Assembly (NCBI GenBank): GCA_903789535.1
Contig: CAIFES010000006.1
Location: forward strand, 1-64,000
Reading direction: 5' to 3'
Origin: an uncultured Aeriscardovia sp.
Lineage (GTDB): Bacteria; Actinomycetota; Actinomycetes; Actinomycetales; Bifidobacteriaceae
Length of the DNA: 64,000 nucleotides
Position numbers and translations under genes: made by a program. Below, one piece after another: positions 48,016 to 57,376 of the stretch. The notes beneath the pieces were generated by a model, which saw nothing but the letters and a program-made list of their open reading frames with translations, was not told where the DNA came from and did no database searches. The stretch's first letter is position 1. Every line of letters begins with the position of its first letter.

Positions 48016-48653
48016 CGCCTGCCTCCTTCCTGTCTGTCGGCTGCTGCATCCTGCGCATCTTCTTGCACGCCGACGCCGGCTTGTGAGTCCGCCTCATCAA
48101 TGACCGTCTCGTTCTCGGCATCGACAACCGCATCAGTGCCAGAGCCGGTATGCGTGTTGGATTGTCCGCCCGGACGGCAGCATGCCCTCCCGAGCCAGTC
48201 GCCAAGGATGACCATGAGCCAGCCGGCGAGGACCGAACCGATACCGTAGGCGAGCGCCAGGCCCACGCGTTCCTGCCCCAGACGCGTGACGACCTCGAGG
48301 AGGAACGTGCTGTAGGTGGTGAGCCCGCCCATCACGCCGGTACCGAGCAGCAGACGCAGCACCATGCGCCGGTGCGAGCCGGAGGAATCATGCGCATGCT
48401 CGGCGGCAAGCTCGCGCGCATCCAGCACCGCGTAGAGCAGACCGAGCAGAAACGCGCCGGCGAGGTTGACGATGAGCGTGCCCACAGGCACGGCGTCTTT
48501 GGGCAGCGGCAGCAGCCCGATGCCCGCACGGATGCCGGCACCGACCATCGCGCCAAGGGCGACGAGCCCCGCGCCCTCGAGCGTGCCGATCGCGCGAGTC
48601 TTCGCTTCCGGGGCTCTCGTTTTCTTTACTTCTGCTGTTTGTCCTGCTTCCAC
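48012..48653 (-). CDS. crcB: CrcB/Fluc fluoride channel subunit (long paralog)
   Basis: GAMVGAGIRAGIG, PVGTLIVNLAGAFLLGLLYA, GTGVMGGLTTYSTFLLEV; overlaps next gene by 4 bp. Confidence 0.9.
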   Translation of the reverse strand: MEAGQTAEVKKTRAPEAKTRAIGTLEGAGLVALGAMVGAGIRAGIGLLPLPKDAVPVGTLIVNLAGAFLLGLLYAVLDARELAAEHAHDSSGSHRRMVLRLLLGTGVMGGLTTYSTFLLEVVTRLGQERVGLALAYGIGSVLAGWLMVILGDWLGRACCRPGGQSNTHTGSGTDAVVDAENETVIDEADSQAGVGVQEDAQDAAADRQEGGRR

Positions 48654-48753
48654 TTTTCGGCTCCTTGTGTGGCATGACCGGCTAACGCGGAACAGGAACC
48701 ATCAGCGGCTGACGTGCGCCCACACGCCGGCTCGCGGTTCAGGCAAAGATGCC

Positions 48754-48814
48754 CCAGGCGAGTCCCATCACCCGATTCCAGCCCGGCGGAACGGGCGAGT
48801 CCCATCACCCGATT
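48754..48814 (+). repeat. Two direct copies of GGCGAGTCCCATCACCCGATTCC
   Basis: Perfect 23-bp direct repeat with ~12-bp spacer. Confidence 0.8.
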
Positions 48815-48946
48815 CCGACCGATACTTCTGACCTTGCGGAACGCACTCACTCTACCGCGCTCGTTGTCTTCGCCGACAGTATGCCCGGTCGGGCAGAGGC
48901 TGATCTCCAAGGTGGCTGTCAGACGTTTTGGAACGCCCACGGACGA

Positions 48947-48974
48947 AAAGACCCCGCCGAAGCGGGGTCTGATA
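48947..48974 (-). terminator. purA terminator
   Basis: minus strand AGACCCCGCTTCGGCGGGGTCTTTTCG. Confidence 0.85.
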
Positions 48975-49040
48975 CTCATGTCTGGCTGCAGTGGTCGTGC
49001 GATGCCGTTGGCAAGGCACCGACCCGAACAGCCGAGACGT

Positions 49041-50342
49041 TCAGTCGACGAGCGGGTGCAGGCGGATCACGTGGTCGCGCTGCGGGCCGTTGCCCACCAG
49101 CGAGATGCGGCAGCCGGCGAGCTCCTCAAGACGGCGCACGTACGTCTGCGCTGCAGCCGGCAGCCTGTCGAAGTCGGTGATGCCGGTGATGTTCTCGTCC
49201 CAGCCGTCCAGCTCCTCGTAGACCGGCTTGGCGGAGTCGAACAGCCCCTGGTCGACGGGCAGCTCGGTCACGCGCCTGACGGAGCCGTCGTGGTCGGTGA
49301 TGTCGTAGGCCACGCACACCGGGATCTTCTTGAGGCCGGTGAGGGTGTCGAGCTTGGTGATGACGAGGTCCGTGAGCCCGTTGACGCGCACGGCATAGCG
49401 CACCACGAGCGCGTCGAACCAGCCGGTGCGGCGCGGGCGCTTGGTGACCACGCCGTACTCATGACCGCGGTCACGCAGCCACTGGCCGGACTCGTCGAAC
49501 AGCTCCGTGGGGAACGGGCCGGCGCCCACGCGGGTGGTGTACGCCTTGGACACGCCCACCACGCGGGTGATCTTGGTCGGGCCGACGCCCGTGCCGGTGC
49601 AGGCGCCGCCGGCGGTGGGGTTGGAGGAGGTGACGAACGGATAGGTGCCGTGGTCGATATCGAGCATGGTGGCCTGACCGCCCTCGAACAGCACGTTTTT
49701 GCCCTCATCGAGCGCCTTGTTGAGCACAAGCGAGGTGTCGGCGGCATACGGGCGCAGCTGCTCGCCATACGTGAGCAGCTCGTCGACCACCTTGTGCGCG
49801 TCGAGGGGCTCGGCGCCGTAAATCTTGGTGAGCAGCTCGTTCTTGAGCGCGAGGTTCTGCTCCACCTTGGCGGTGACGGCCTTCTCGTCGAACAGATCGG
49901 CCACGCGGATGCCGATGCGGTTGATCTTGTCAGCGTAAGTGGGGCCGATGCCGCGGCCGGTGGTGCCGATCTTGCGCTTGCCCAGATGCGACTCGGAGAC
50001 ACGGTCGAGGTAGCGGTGGTAGCCGGTGGTCACCTGCGCGGACAGCGAGATGAGCAGGTGCGAGGTGTCGACGCCGCGCTGCTCGAGCGAGGCCTTCTCC
50101 TCCACGAGCTCCTTGGGGTCGAGGGCGACGCCGTTGCCGATGACGGCGGTCACGCCCGGGTTGACGATGCCGGAGGGCATCAGGCGCAGCGCATAGGTCT
50201 GGTCGCCGACGACGACGGTGTGCCCGGCGTTGGAGCCGCCGTTGTAGCGGGCGACGTAATCCATCTTTCCGGCGATGAGGTCGGTGGCCTTGCCTTTGCC
50301 CTCGTCACCCCACTGTGCTCCGACGACGATGATTCCTGCCAT
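49041..50342 (-). CDS. purA: Adenylosuccinate synthetase
   Basis: [47 protein letters not shown]. Confidence 0.98.
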   Translation of the reverse strand: MAGIIVVGAQWGDEGKGKATDLIAGKMDYVARYNGGSNAGHTVVVGDQTYALRLMPSGIVNPGVTAVIGNGVALDPKELVEEKASLEQRGVDTSHLLISLSAQVTTGYHRYLDRVSESHLGKRKIGTTGRGIGPTYADKINRIGIRVADLFDEKAVTAKVEQNLALKNELLTKIYGAEPLDAHKVVDELLTYGEQLRPYAADTSLVLNKALDEGKNVLFEGGQATMLDIDHGTYPFVTSSNPTAGGACTGTGVGPTKITRVVGVSKAYTTRVGAGPFPTELFDESGQWLRDRGHEYGVVTKRPRRTGWFDALVVRYAVRVNGLTDLVITKLDTLTGLKKIPVCVAYDITDHDGSVRRVTELPVDQGLFDSAKPVYEELDGWDENITGITDFDRLPAAAQTYVRRLEELAGCRISLVGNGPQRDHVIRLHPLVD

Positions 50343-50486
50343 ATGGGTCCCCCTCTTTCGCTCGCGCGACGACCTCGGCCCGGCTCGGTGCCGGACGGCT
50401 GAAAACCGTTCAACACTACACACGCCGGTCAACTCGTATTTACCCGCACGAAACACAATCGCTCTGCATGCCATGCGGACAGTTTC

Positions 50487-50600
50487 TTTCCCGTCCCCAA
50501 GAAAGTTCGGCTCCCGGAAATTCGGCTCCCCGAAATTCGGCTCCCCGTCCCCAAGAAAGTTCGACTCCCGGAAAGTTCAGCTCCCGTCCTAAGAAAACGG
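50487..50600. repeat. Imperfect tandem repeats (CCCGTCCCCAAGAAAGTTCGGCTCCCGGAAATTCGGCTCCC units)
   Basis: Units cccgtcccaagaaagttcgRctcccggaaa and aaattcggctcccc iterated. Confidence 0.8.
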
Positions 50601-50671
50601 GACGAAAAACAGGACAACAAACGAAAGACAGGAAAAACAGCCGACACATCATCTGTCTGGGAAAAATCCGT

Positions 50672-50805
50672 CTAAAAAACAGAAAAGCCCCGGGGGAGAA
50701 AGGAAAGACCGGGGCAATCTGCGGAGAGAAGGAGAAGTTGAATTATGACCTCGATGACCTCGCGGCCGCCCCACCTCGTTCTTGCTCAGTGGCGACACCA
50801 TTATG
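50672..50805 (-). ncRNA. Putative small RNA, family copy 4
   Basis: minus strand CATAAT box ... GTCATAATTCAACTTCTCCTTCTCTCCGCAGATTGCCCCGGTCTTTCCTTTCTCCCCCGGGGCTTTTCTGTTTTTT. Confidence 0.62.
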
Positions 50806-50975
50806 AAACCTCGCGGGGCTTGGAGGAGCCTGCCGCTGTTCTTCGGATAACCTTCCGTTTGCCTGAAAGAATCCTGAGAGCAGATCTGACAGCCCCGAAA
50901 CAGTCCTGAGAGAGAACCGCGATACAGGCCAGACAGCAATCAGACAACAAAACAGGCCGGGACAATCCGGATATC

Positions 50976-52358
50976 TCAGATCTGCTGCGCGTCGGCGGCA
51001 GGCTCGGAGAAGCGGGAGCGGTCGCCCTCGAAGGTGAGCGTGACGGTGCCGGTCTTGCCGTTACGGTTCTTGGCGACGATGATGTCCGCCTCGCCGGGCC
51101 GGTCGTCGGGATCGTACTGGTCGGGCCGGTGCACGAGCAGCACCATATCGGCGTCCTGCTCGATGGAGCCGGACTCGCGCAGATCGGAGAGCTGCGGCTT
51201 CTTGTCCTGACGCTGCTCCGGGCCGCGGTTGAGCTGAGAGAGCGCGATCACCGGCACATCCAGCTCCTTGGCGAGGAGCTTGAGCGAGCGGGAGAACTCG
51301 GAGACCTCCTGCTGGCGCGACTCGACTTGCTGGGTGCTCGAGAGCAGCTGGAGATAATCGATCACCACCAGGCCCAGGCGCGACTTGGCGGCCATGGACC
51401 GGCAGGCGGCGCGGATCTCCATCAGCGACATGGAGGCCGAGTCGTCGAACATGAGCGTGCTGCGCGAGAAGGCGTCGCGGGTGCGCTCGATGGCGGACCA
51501 GTCGCGGTCGTCGGGACGCCCGGCATTGCCGGCGGCCGGGTTGAGCAGCACGGCGAGTGGCACGTTCGACTCGGCCGACAGCAGCCTCTCGGTCAGCTCG
51601 ACATGGCCCATCTCGAGGGAGAAGTAGGCGGTGGGAATGCCGTCAGGAAACTCGTCGCTCCTCTCGTGCAGCGCGGCGTGCCGAGCGAAATCCATGGCGA
51701 GCGTCGACTTGCCCATGGCCGGGCGGCCGGCGACGATGACGAGCTGGCCCGGCTGCAGACCGTTGGTGAGCTTGTCCAGCTCGGAGAAGCCGGTGGACAG
51801 GCCGCGCTTCATGTTGCCGCTCTGCAGGTTGCTGATGAGCTGCGAGGCCTCATCGATGGAGGACTGCAGCGAGATGAGATGCTGGGTGCTGCGATCGTCG
51901 CCGAGGGCGAAGACCGCGCTCTGGGCGCGGTTGACCACGTCCTCGGCCTGCTCGGACTGGCCGGTCAGTCCCATCTCGGTGATCTTCTGGCCGGTGTCGA
52001 CCACCTTGCGCAGCAGCGACTCGCGCTTGAGGATGTCCGCATAGCGCACGGCGTAGCCGCCGATCACGCCCTTCTCCACAAGCTCAAGCAGACGGTCCAT
52101 GCCGCCGGCCTCGTCGAGACGGCCCTCATTGCGCAGCTTGTCCGCCACGAGGTTGACGTCCGTCTTGTTGCCCTCACGGTAGAGTTCCTCGCACGCCTGG
52201 AACACGACCTTGTTCTTGGGCTGGTAGAAATCGTCCTCATTGATATGGGAGACGATCTCGCCGAGGGTGTCCGGACTGAGGATGATGCCTCCGAGCAGCG
52301 CCTCCTCCATCGTGTCGTCATGCGGGGCGGCAAAGTATCTGCTGTCATCGAGTGCCAT
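50976..52358 (-). CDS. dnaB: Replicative DNA helicase
   Basis: EEALLGGIILSPD, IVAGRPAMGKSTLAMDFARH, VIDYLQLL, ALSQLNRGPEQR. Confidence 0.97.
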   Translation of the reverse strand: MALDDSRYFAAPHDDTMEEALLGGIILSPDTLGEIVSHINEDDFYQPKNKVVFQACEELYREGNKTDVNLVADKLRNEGRLDEAGGMDRLLELVEKGVIGGYAVRYADILKRESLLRKVVDTGQKITEMGLTGQSEQAEDVVNRAQSAVFALGDDRSTQHLISLQSSIDEASQLISNLQSGNMKRGLSTGFSELDKLTNGLQPGQLVIVAGRPAMGKSTLAMDFARHAALHERSDEFPDGIPTAYFSLEMGHVELTERLLSAESNVPLAVLLNPAAGNAGRPDDRDWSAIERTRDAFSRSTLMFDDSASMSLMEIRAACRSMAAKSRLGLVVIDYLQLLSSTQQVESRQQEVSEFSRSLKLLAKELDVPVIALSQLNRGPEQRQDKKPQLSDLRESGSIEQDADMVLLVHRPDQYDPDDRPGEADIIVAKNRNGKTGTVTLTFEGDRSRFSEPAADAQQI

Positions 52359-52470
52359 GCGTCTCATCCTACGAATCCGGGGCGCCCGGGCGGATTATTT
52401 CTCTCAGATGGGGAAAACTCGGCATCACCACGTGTTCATATCTGTTTTTGTCCACCCATCGGCGCTGTGA

Positions 52471-52575
52471 TGTGGATAACTCGGAAGAAGAAAGCACAGT
52501 TTTCCACATAACCGCATCATTGCATGGGGATAATTCACCGAGTTATCCACATGATGGGGATAACCGTGTGGATAA
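52471..52575. promoter_or_regulatory. DnaA-box cluster between dnaB and uppP
   Basis: Exact boxes TGTGGATAA 52471-52479, TTATCCACA 52543-52551, TGTGGATAA 52567-52575; one-mismatch boxes at 52500-52508, 52525-52533, 52555-52563. Confidence 0.75.
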
Positions 52576-52863
52576 CTTGTTGACGAAGCAGACCCTCTTT
52601 CCCGACATTTCTGTCCCCGTTCGCCTCTTTCTGTCTCCGTCCGCCATTGGGCGATGATGTTTGCCGCGATTGCCGCCGAGCAATCGCTCTGCCCATTCTC
52701 ACTGTTGCCTGATCGGTGCGCCCGTCCTGTGGAGATCGACCGAGCAGCAGGCAGGCGGCCTTGCGGCAGGCGGACGGCGCGGGCAGTCTGTAGGGTGGTT
52801 TTCGCCGGTCCGCACCTTGAGTTCCGCATCAGGGGCGGGACACGGACGAGCAAAGAAGGGACA

Positions 52864-53691
52864 ATGCTGGATATTCTCAAATCGGCCCTCCTCGGCATCA
52901 TCGAGGGCATCACCGAATTTCTGCCGATCTCCTCGACCGGGCATCTGTATCTGGCCGACTACGTGATCAAACTCGACCAGTCGGCGGCGTTCAACAACAT
53001 GTTCAACGTCGTCATCCAGCTGGGCGCCATCCTCGCCGTCCTCGTCATCTACTTCAACCGACTCAACCCGTGGGCCCCCTCCAAGACCGAGGAGGAGAAG
53101 CACGGCACATGGAGCCTGTGGGGCAAGGTGATCGTCGCCGTGCTGCCGTCCGTCATCGTCGGGCTGCCGCTCAACAGCTGGCTGGAGGACCATGCCACCA
53201 CCTGGCAGGTGATCTCCGCCACGCTCATCATCTACGGCATCGCGTTCATCGTGCTCGAGAACTTCTATGCCAAGAAGACGCCGCGCGTGACGAGCATGGC
53301 ACGCCTGTCCTACCCGCTGGCACTGGGGATCGGCTGCTTCCAGGTGCTCTCGCTCGTGCCGGGCACCTCCCGCTCGGGCGCCACCATCATGGGCGCCATG
53401 CTCATCGGCGCCTCCCGCCCGGTGGCCGCCGAGTTCAGCTTCTTCCTCGCCATCCCCACGATGTTCGGCGCCTCGCTGCTCAAGCTCGTCAAATACTTCG
53501 CCTCCGGCGCCGGCTTCACCGGCCTGCAGGTCGGGATCCTGCTGACCGGCATGGTCGTCTCGTTCGTCGTGGCATGGATCGCCGTCAAGTTCCTGCTCAA
53601 GTACATCCAGACGCACGACTTCAAGCCGTTCGGCTGGTACCGCATCATCCTGGGCGTGGTGGTGATCGCCGTCGGCGTCATCGCCGGCTGA
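52864..53691 (+). CDS. uppP: Undecaprenyl-diphosphatase (BacA/UppP)
   Basis: [37 protein letters not shown]. Confidence 0.96.
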   Translation: MLDILKSALLGIIEGITEFLPISSTGHLYLADYVIKLDQSAAFNNMFNVVIQLGAILAVLVIYFNRLNPWAPSKTEEEKHGTWSLWGKVIVAVLPSVIVGLPLNSWLEDHATTWQVISATLIIYGIAFIVLENFYAKKTPRVTSMARLSYPLALGIGCFQVLSLVPGTSRSGATIMGAMLIGASRPVAAEFSFFLAIPTMFGASLLKLVKYFASGAGFTGLQVGILLTGMVVSFVVAWIAVKFLLKYIQTHDFKPFGWYRIILGVVVIAVGVIAG

Positions 53692-53722
53692 CAGCTGACA
53701 TCAGCCAGAACGCCGAATACAC

Positions 53723-53758
53723 GAATGCCCCGCAAGGTTCTTCCCTGCGGGGCATTCT
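53723..53758 (+). terminator. uppP terminator
   Basis: GAATGCCCCGCAAGGTTCTTCCCTGCGGGGCATTCTT. Confidence 0.85.
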
Positions 53759-53835
53759 TGCTGATACTGGTTTCCGCCGGCATCCGACGATAGATGACGG
53801 ATGACGATAGATGACGGATACCGCGCGGATAACGC

Positions 53836-54174
53836 TCAGAGCGCGGAGGCATCCTCCTCGCCCGTGTTGATGCGCAGCAGACGCTCGACGGGCGTCACCC
53901 ACACGAAGCCGTCGCCGGCCTCGCCGGTCTTCGCCGCCTCCACAATGCGTTCGACAAGCAGGTCGACGTCCTCGTCGGAGGCGAGCACCTCCACGCGGAT
54001 GCGCCGGATGAGATCCACGTTGTAGCGGGCCCCGCGGTAATACTCCACGTGCCCCTCCTCATGGCCGAAGCCGGAGACCGTCGAAAGCGTCAGACCATGC
54101 ACACCCGCCGAGGCGAGGGAGGCTTTGACGCTGTCGAGCCGGGAATATTTGACAATCGCCGTGATGAGTTTCAT
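53836..54174 (-). CDS. glnK: P-II nitrogen regulatory protein
   Basis: MKLITAIVKYSRLDSVKASLASAGVHGLTLSTVSGFG, EYYRGARYNVDLI, GDGFVWVTPVERLLRINTGE. Confidence 0.93.
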   Translation of the reverse strand: MKLITAIVKYSRLDSVKASLASAGVHGLTLSTVSGFGHEEGHVEYYRGARYNVDLIRRIRVEVLASDEDVDLLVERIVEAAKTGEAGDGFVWVTPVERLLRINTGEEDASAL

Positions 54175-55463
54175 CACTTTGCCTCCTTGAAGACGGAGTT
54201 GATGAAGTCCTCGAAATCGTAGCCGCGCTCGCCCTGGTCGCTGATATCGGTGCCGAGCAGCTCCTGCTCCAGTGACAGGCGCCAGCCCATCGTCTTCTCC
54301 AGAACGAAGGCGATCAGACCGGTCAGCAGGAACGCCCACGCACCCAGCAGCACGACGGCGATGGCCTGCGCCCCGAGCAGCACCCCGCCCCCGCCGAGCA
54401 GCAGGCCGTGGTCGGCGGCAAAGAAGCCGACCAGCAGCATGCCGAGCATGCCGGGGATTCCGAAGACCGCCACCACGTCGAACGCATCATCGTAGCCGAG
54501 ACGGTATTTGAGCGAGACGGCCAGACGGCAGACGATGCCGGAGATCAGACCGGTCACCAGCGCCCACAGGGGCGAGACGACATCCGCGCCCGGGGCGATG
54601 GCGACGAGGCCGGCGATCAGACCGGAGACGGCACCGAGCGCCGTGGCATGGCCGTTGCGCACGCGCTCGGAGACCATCCATGCGATCATCGACGCCGACG
54701 CCGCGAGGAACGCGGAGACGGCGGTGTAGCCGGCGGTGGCGGACGAGGAGCCGGACTTGCCGCCCAGCAGCCCGATGAAGCCGATGGCCGCCAGGCACGC
54801 CCCGAGCATGGACAGCGGCAGATTGTGCGGCTTGAGCGGCACGATGTGGTACGAGGCGCGACGGCCGATGATGAGCACGATGGCGAGCGCGGAGAACGCG
54901 GCCACCTCGAAGACGACCGCCCCGCCGGCCAGATCGTGCGCCGGGGTGCCGATCAGGCGCGAGAACGCGCCGTCGGCGGCGAACAGGCCCGACGGGCTCC
55001 ACATCATGTGCGCGGCCGGGGCAAAGACGAGGCTCACCCAGAAGATGGCGAAGACCATCCATGTGCCCACCTTGATGCGCTCGGCGACGGCGCCGATGAT
55101 GACGATCAGTGCGAGCGCGGCGAGCGCCCCCTCGAGCAGCACGTCGATGGAGCGCGGGTAGAGGGCGCCTTTGACGGCCACGGAGGTGAACACGCCGTTG
55201 CGCGAGGCGATGGTATCGCGCAGCAGGAAACCGGTGGCCGGGTCGCCGATGATGCCGGCCCCGTCATGCCCGGCGAAGGCGAGCGACCAGCCCCACAGCG
55301 CCCAGACAATGGCGGTGACGCCTGCACCCGCCACACCGAGGGTGATGATATTCAGCACGTTTTTGGCGCGCGCGAGACCTGCGTAATAAAACACGATCCC
55401 CACGCACAGCAACACGACGAGTGCCGCCGAGGCGAGAACCCACGCGGTATTTCCACTATCCAT
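54174..55463 (-). CDS. amt: Ammonium transporter
   Basis: AHMMWSPSGLFA, DLAGGAVVFEVAAFSALAIVLIIGRR, DDAFDVVAVFGIPGMLGMLLVG. Confidence 0.94.
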   Translation of the reverse strand: MDSGNTAWVLASAALVVLLCVGIVFYYAGLARAKNVLNIITLGVAGAGVTAIVWALWGWSLAFAGHDGAGIIGDPATGFLLRDTIASRNGVFTSVAVKGALYPRSIDVLLEGALAALALIVIIGAVAERIKVGTWMVFAIFWVSLVFAPAAHMMWSPSGLFAADGAFSRLIGTPAHDLAGGAVVFEVAAFSALAIVLIIGRRASYHIVPLKPHNLPLSMLGACLAAIGFIGLLGGKSGSSSATAGYTAVSAFLAASASMIAWMVSERVRNGHATALGAVSGLIAGLVAIAPGADVVSPLWALVTGLISGIVCRLAVSLKYRLGYDDAFDVVAVFGIPGMLGMLLVGFFAADHGLLLGGGGVLLGAQAIAVVLLGAWAFLLTGLIAFVLEKTMGWRLSLEQELLGTDISDQGERGYDFEDFINSVFKEAK

Positions 55464-55541
55464 CTGCGCTCCTCTGTTCAGCCGTCCAACGAATATTCAC
55501 TCAGATCAGAACAGACGCCGGCACCCGGGCCGGCAAACGGC

Positions 55542-56813
55542 TCACTGCGCCCGGTCCTGGCCCACGAGGCCGTCGACGAAGCTTGCCGGGTCGAACACGG
55601 CGAGATCGTCGGGTCCCTCGCCCAGACCGACGAGCTTGACCGGCACGCCGAGCTCGTCCTGGACGGAGATGACGACACCACCCTTGGCCGAGCCGTCGAG
55701 CTTGGTGAGTACCACGCCGGTCACACCGATCGCCTGGGCGAACACGCGCGCCTGCTCGGTGCCGTTGCGGCCCACCGTGGCGTCGAGCACGAGCAGCACC
55801 TCGTCCACCGGCGTGACCTTCTCGACCACGCGGCGGATCTTGCCCAGCTCGTCCATGAGATTCTTCTTGTTCTGGAGCCTGCCCGCGGTGTCGATGAGCA
55901 GCACGTCCGTGCCGTCGGCGACGGCCTTCTGCGCGGCATCATAGGCCACGGAGGCGGGGTCGGCGCCGTCATGGTCGGCACGCACGAGGCCGATGCCCGA
56001 TGTGTTCGCCCAGGTGGCGAGCTGATCGGCGGCAGCCGCGCGGAACGTGTCGGCGGCGGCGAAGAGCACGGATTTGCCCTCGGCGACGAGCAGACGGCCC
56101 AGTTTGCCCACGGTGGTCGTCTTACCCGAGCCGTTGACGCCCACCATGATGATGACCTGCGGCTTCTTCTTCTGCGCCCCCGGCCGCAGCGCGACGAGCG
56201 AGCGGTCCTCATGGCCGGCGTCCACCAGTTCGAGCAGCCGTGTGCGCAATGCCTGGCGCACGGCCTTCGGGTCACGCTCGCCGCTGATGCGCGCGTCCTT
56301 CTTCAGCGCATCGACGAGCCGCTCGCTCGCGTCGGCACCCACGTCGGCGAGCAGGAGCGTGTCCTCCAGATCCTCCCAGTCGGATTCGGAGAGGTGGTCG
56401 CGGGTGAGGATGCCGAACAGCGCCTTGCCGAACCTGCTCTGGCTGGAGGCGAGACGGGCGCGCAGCCGCACCCCGCGCGAGGCGCCGGACTCCGGTTTTG
56501 CCACCGCAGGACCCGCCGATGAGACCGCTTCCGTCGTCGGCGTCGTCTCCATGGTGCCGGTCTTGTCAGCCGGCGCTTGTCCGACCGTGACCTGTTCAGC
56601 CGTGGCCTGCGCCCGGCTCTGCGCACCCGTGTGCGCGGCCGTACTCTGCGCGGCCTTCCGGCGTGCCGCGGCGATCTGCTCGTTGGTCTGCCGGGCCTGC
56701 TCGGCGCGGCGGCGGCTTTTTTTCACCGACCGCGCGGTCGCGATCACGATGCCCAGCACCACGGCGAGCACCACGATGATGGCGACAAGAATCCATATCT
56801 GCGTCTGCGTCAT
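55542..56813 (-). CDS. ftsY: Signal recognition particle receptor FtsY
   Basis: GVNGSGKTTTVGKLGRLL, AADTFRAAAADQL, LIDTAGRLQNKKNLMDEL, LTKLDGSAKGGVV. Confidence 0.97.
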   Translation of the reverse strand: MTQTQIWILVAIIVVLAVVLGIVIATARSVKKSRRRAEQARQTNEQIAAARRKAAQSTAAHTGAQSRAQATAEQVTVGQAPADKTGTMETTPTTEAVSSAGPAVAKPESGASRGVRLRARLASSQSRFGKALFGILTRDHLSESDWEDLEDTLLLADVGADASERLVDALKKDARISGERDPKAVRQALRTRLLELVDAGHEDRSLVALRPGAQKKKPQVIIMVGVNGSGKTTTVGKLGRLLVAEGKSVLFAAADTFRAAAADQLATWANTSGIGLVRADHDGADPASVAYDAAQKAVADGTDVLLIDTAGRLQNKKNLMDELGKIRRVVEKVTPVDEVLLVLDATVGRNGTEQARVFAQAIGVTGVVLTKLDGSAKGGVVISVQDELGVPVKLVGLGEGPDDLAVFDPASFVDGLVGQDRAQ

Positions 56814-56960
56814 ACTTCTCAGCTTAAAGCGCGGCGGAAACGAGACAGGTCAGAAAGACGGATTGTGGAAAACTGGCGAGCGCCCCGCGGCAACCCGCGC
56901 GCCCAGCACACCTGCCTATGCGCTTCAGCACACCGCGCGCTCAGCACAGCGCCCGCGCGC

Positions 56961-57359
56961 TCAGCGCGACTGCCTGTGCGGGGAGGCCGCGCGGGTGGCG
57001 GTGGCACCATGGTCATGGGAGGACAGATGCACCTCCACCACGGAGGAGCTGGTGGTGACAACCGGCTTCGTGCCCGCCGGCGCATCCTGGGCGGTCGAGC
57101 CCGGTGTGGCCCCCGTGCGCGGGGCGATACGCATGCCCGGCGCCACCACGCGGTTGGAGCCACGCCGCTCCTCGACGTGCCGCGCATGACGACGCTCCCA
57201 TTCCACCGTGTCGGGGACATGGGAGGAGAGTGCGTTGTGGTAGGACTCGGCCTTCGCCAGTGCGAGCAGTATGAGACCGAGAACGGCTATGGCAGCAACC
57301 CAGACAAAGATGATCCACCCCATAAATCCCAATTGTGCCATCGGGCTGGGAGACGGCAC
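56961..57359 (-). CDS. Hypothetical membrane protein
   Basis: 132 aa ORF with N-terminal TM (LGFMGWIIFVWVAAIAVLGLILLALAKAESYHN). Confidence 0.6.
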   Translation of the reverse strand: MPSPSPMAQLGFMGWIIFVWVAAIAVLGLILLALAKAESYHNALSSHVPDTVEWERRHARHVEERRGSNRVVAPGMRIAPRTGATPGSTAQDAPAGTKPVVTTSSSVVEVHLSSHDHGATATRAASPHRQSR

Positions 57360-57376
57360 GTGACAAGATGGGGATC

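Noticed and set aside
48560-48800. Fluoride riboswitch upstream of crcB
   Set aside because: Looked for the GGNGAUGG...pseudoknot core on the minus strand and did not see it; a covariance-model search would be needed to be sure
54408-56522. 704-aa plus-strand ORF
   Set aside because: Shadow ORF over amt and ftsY
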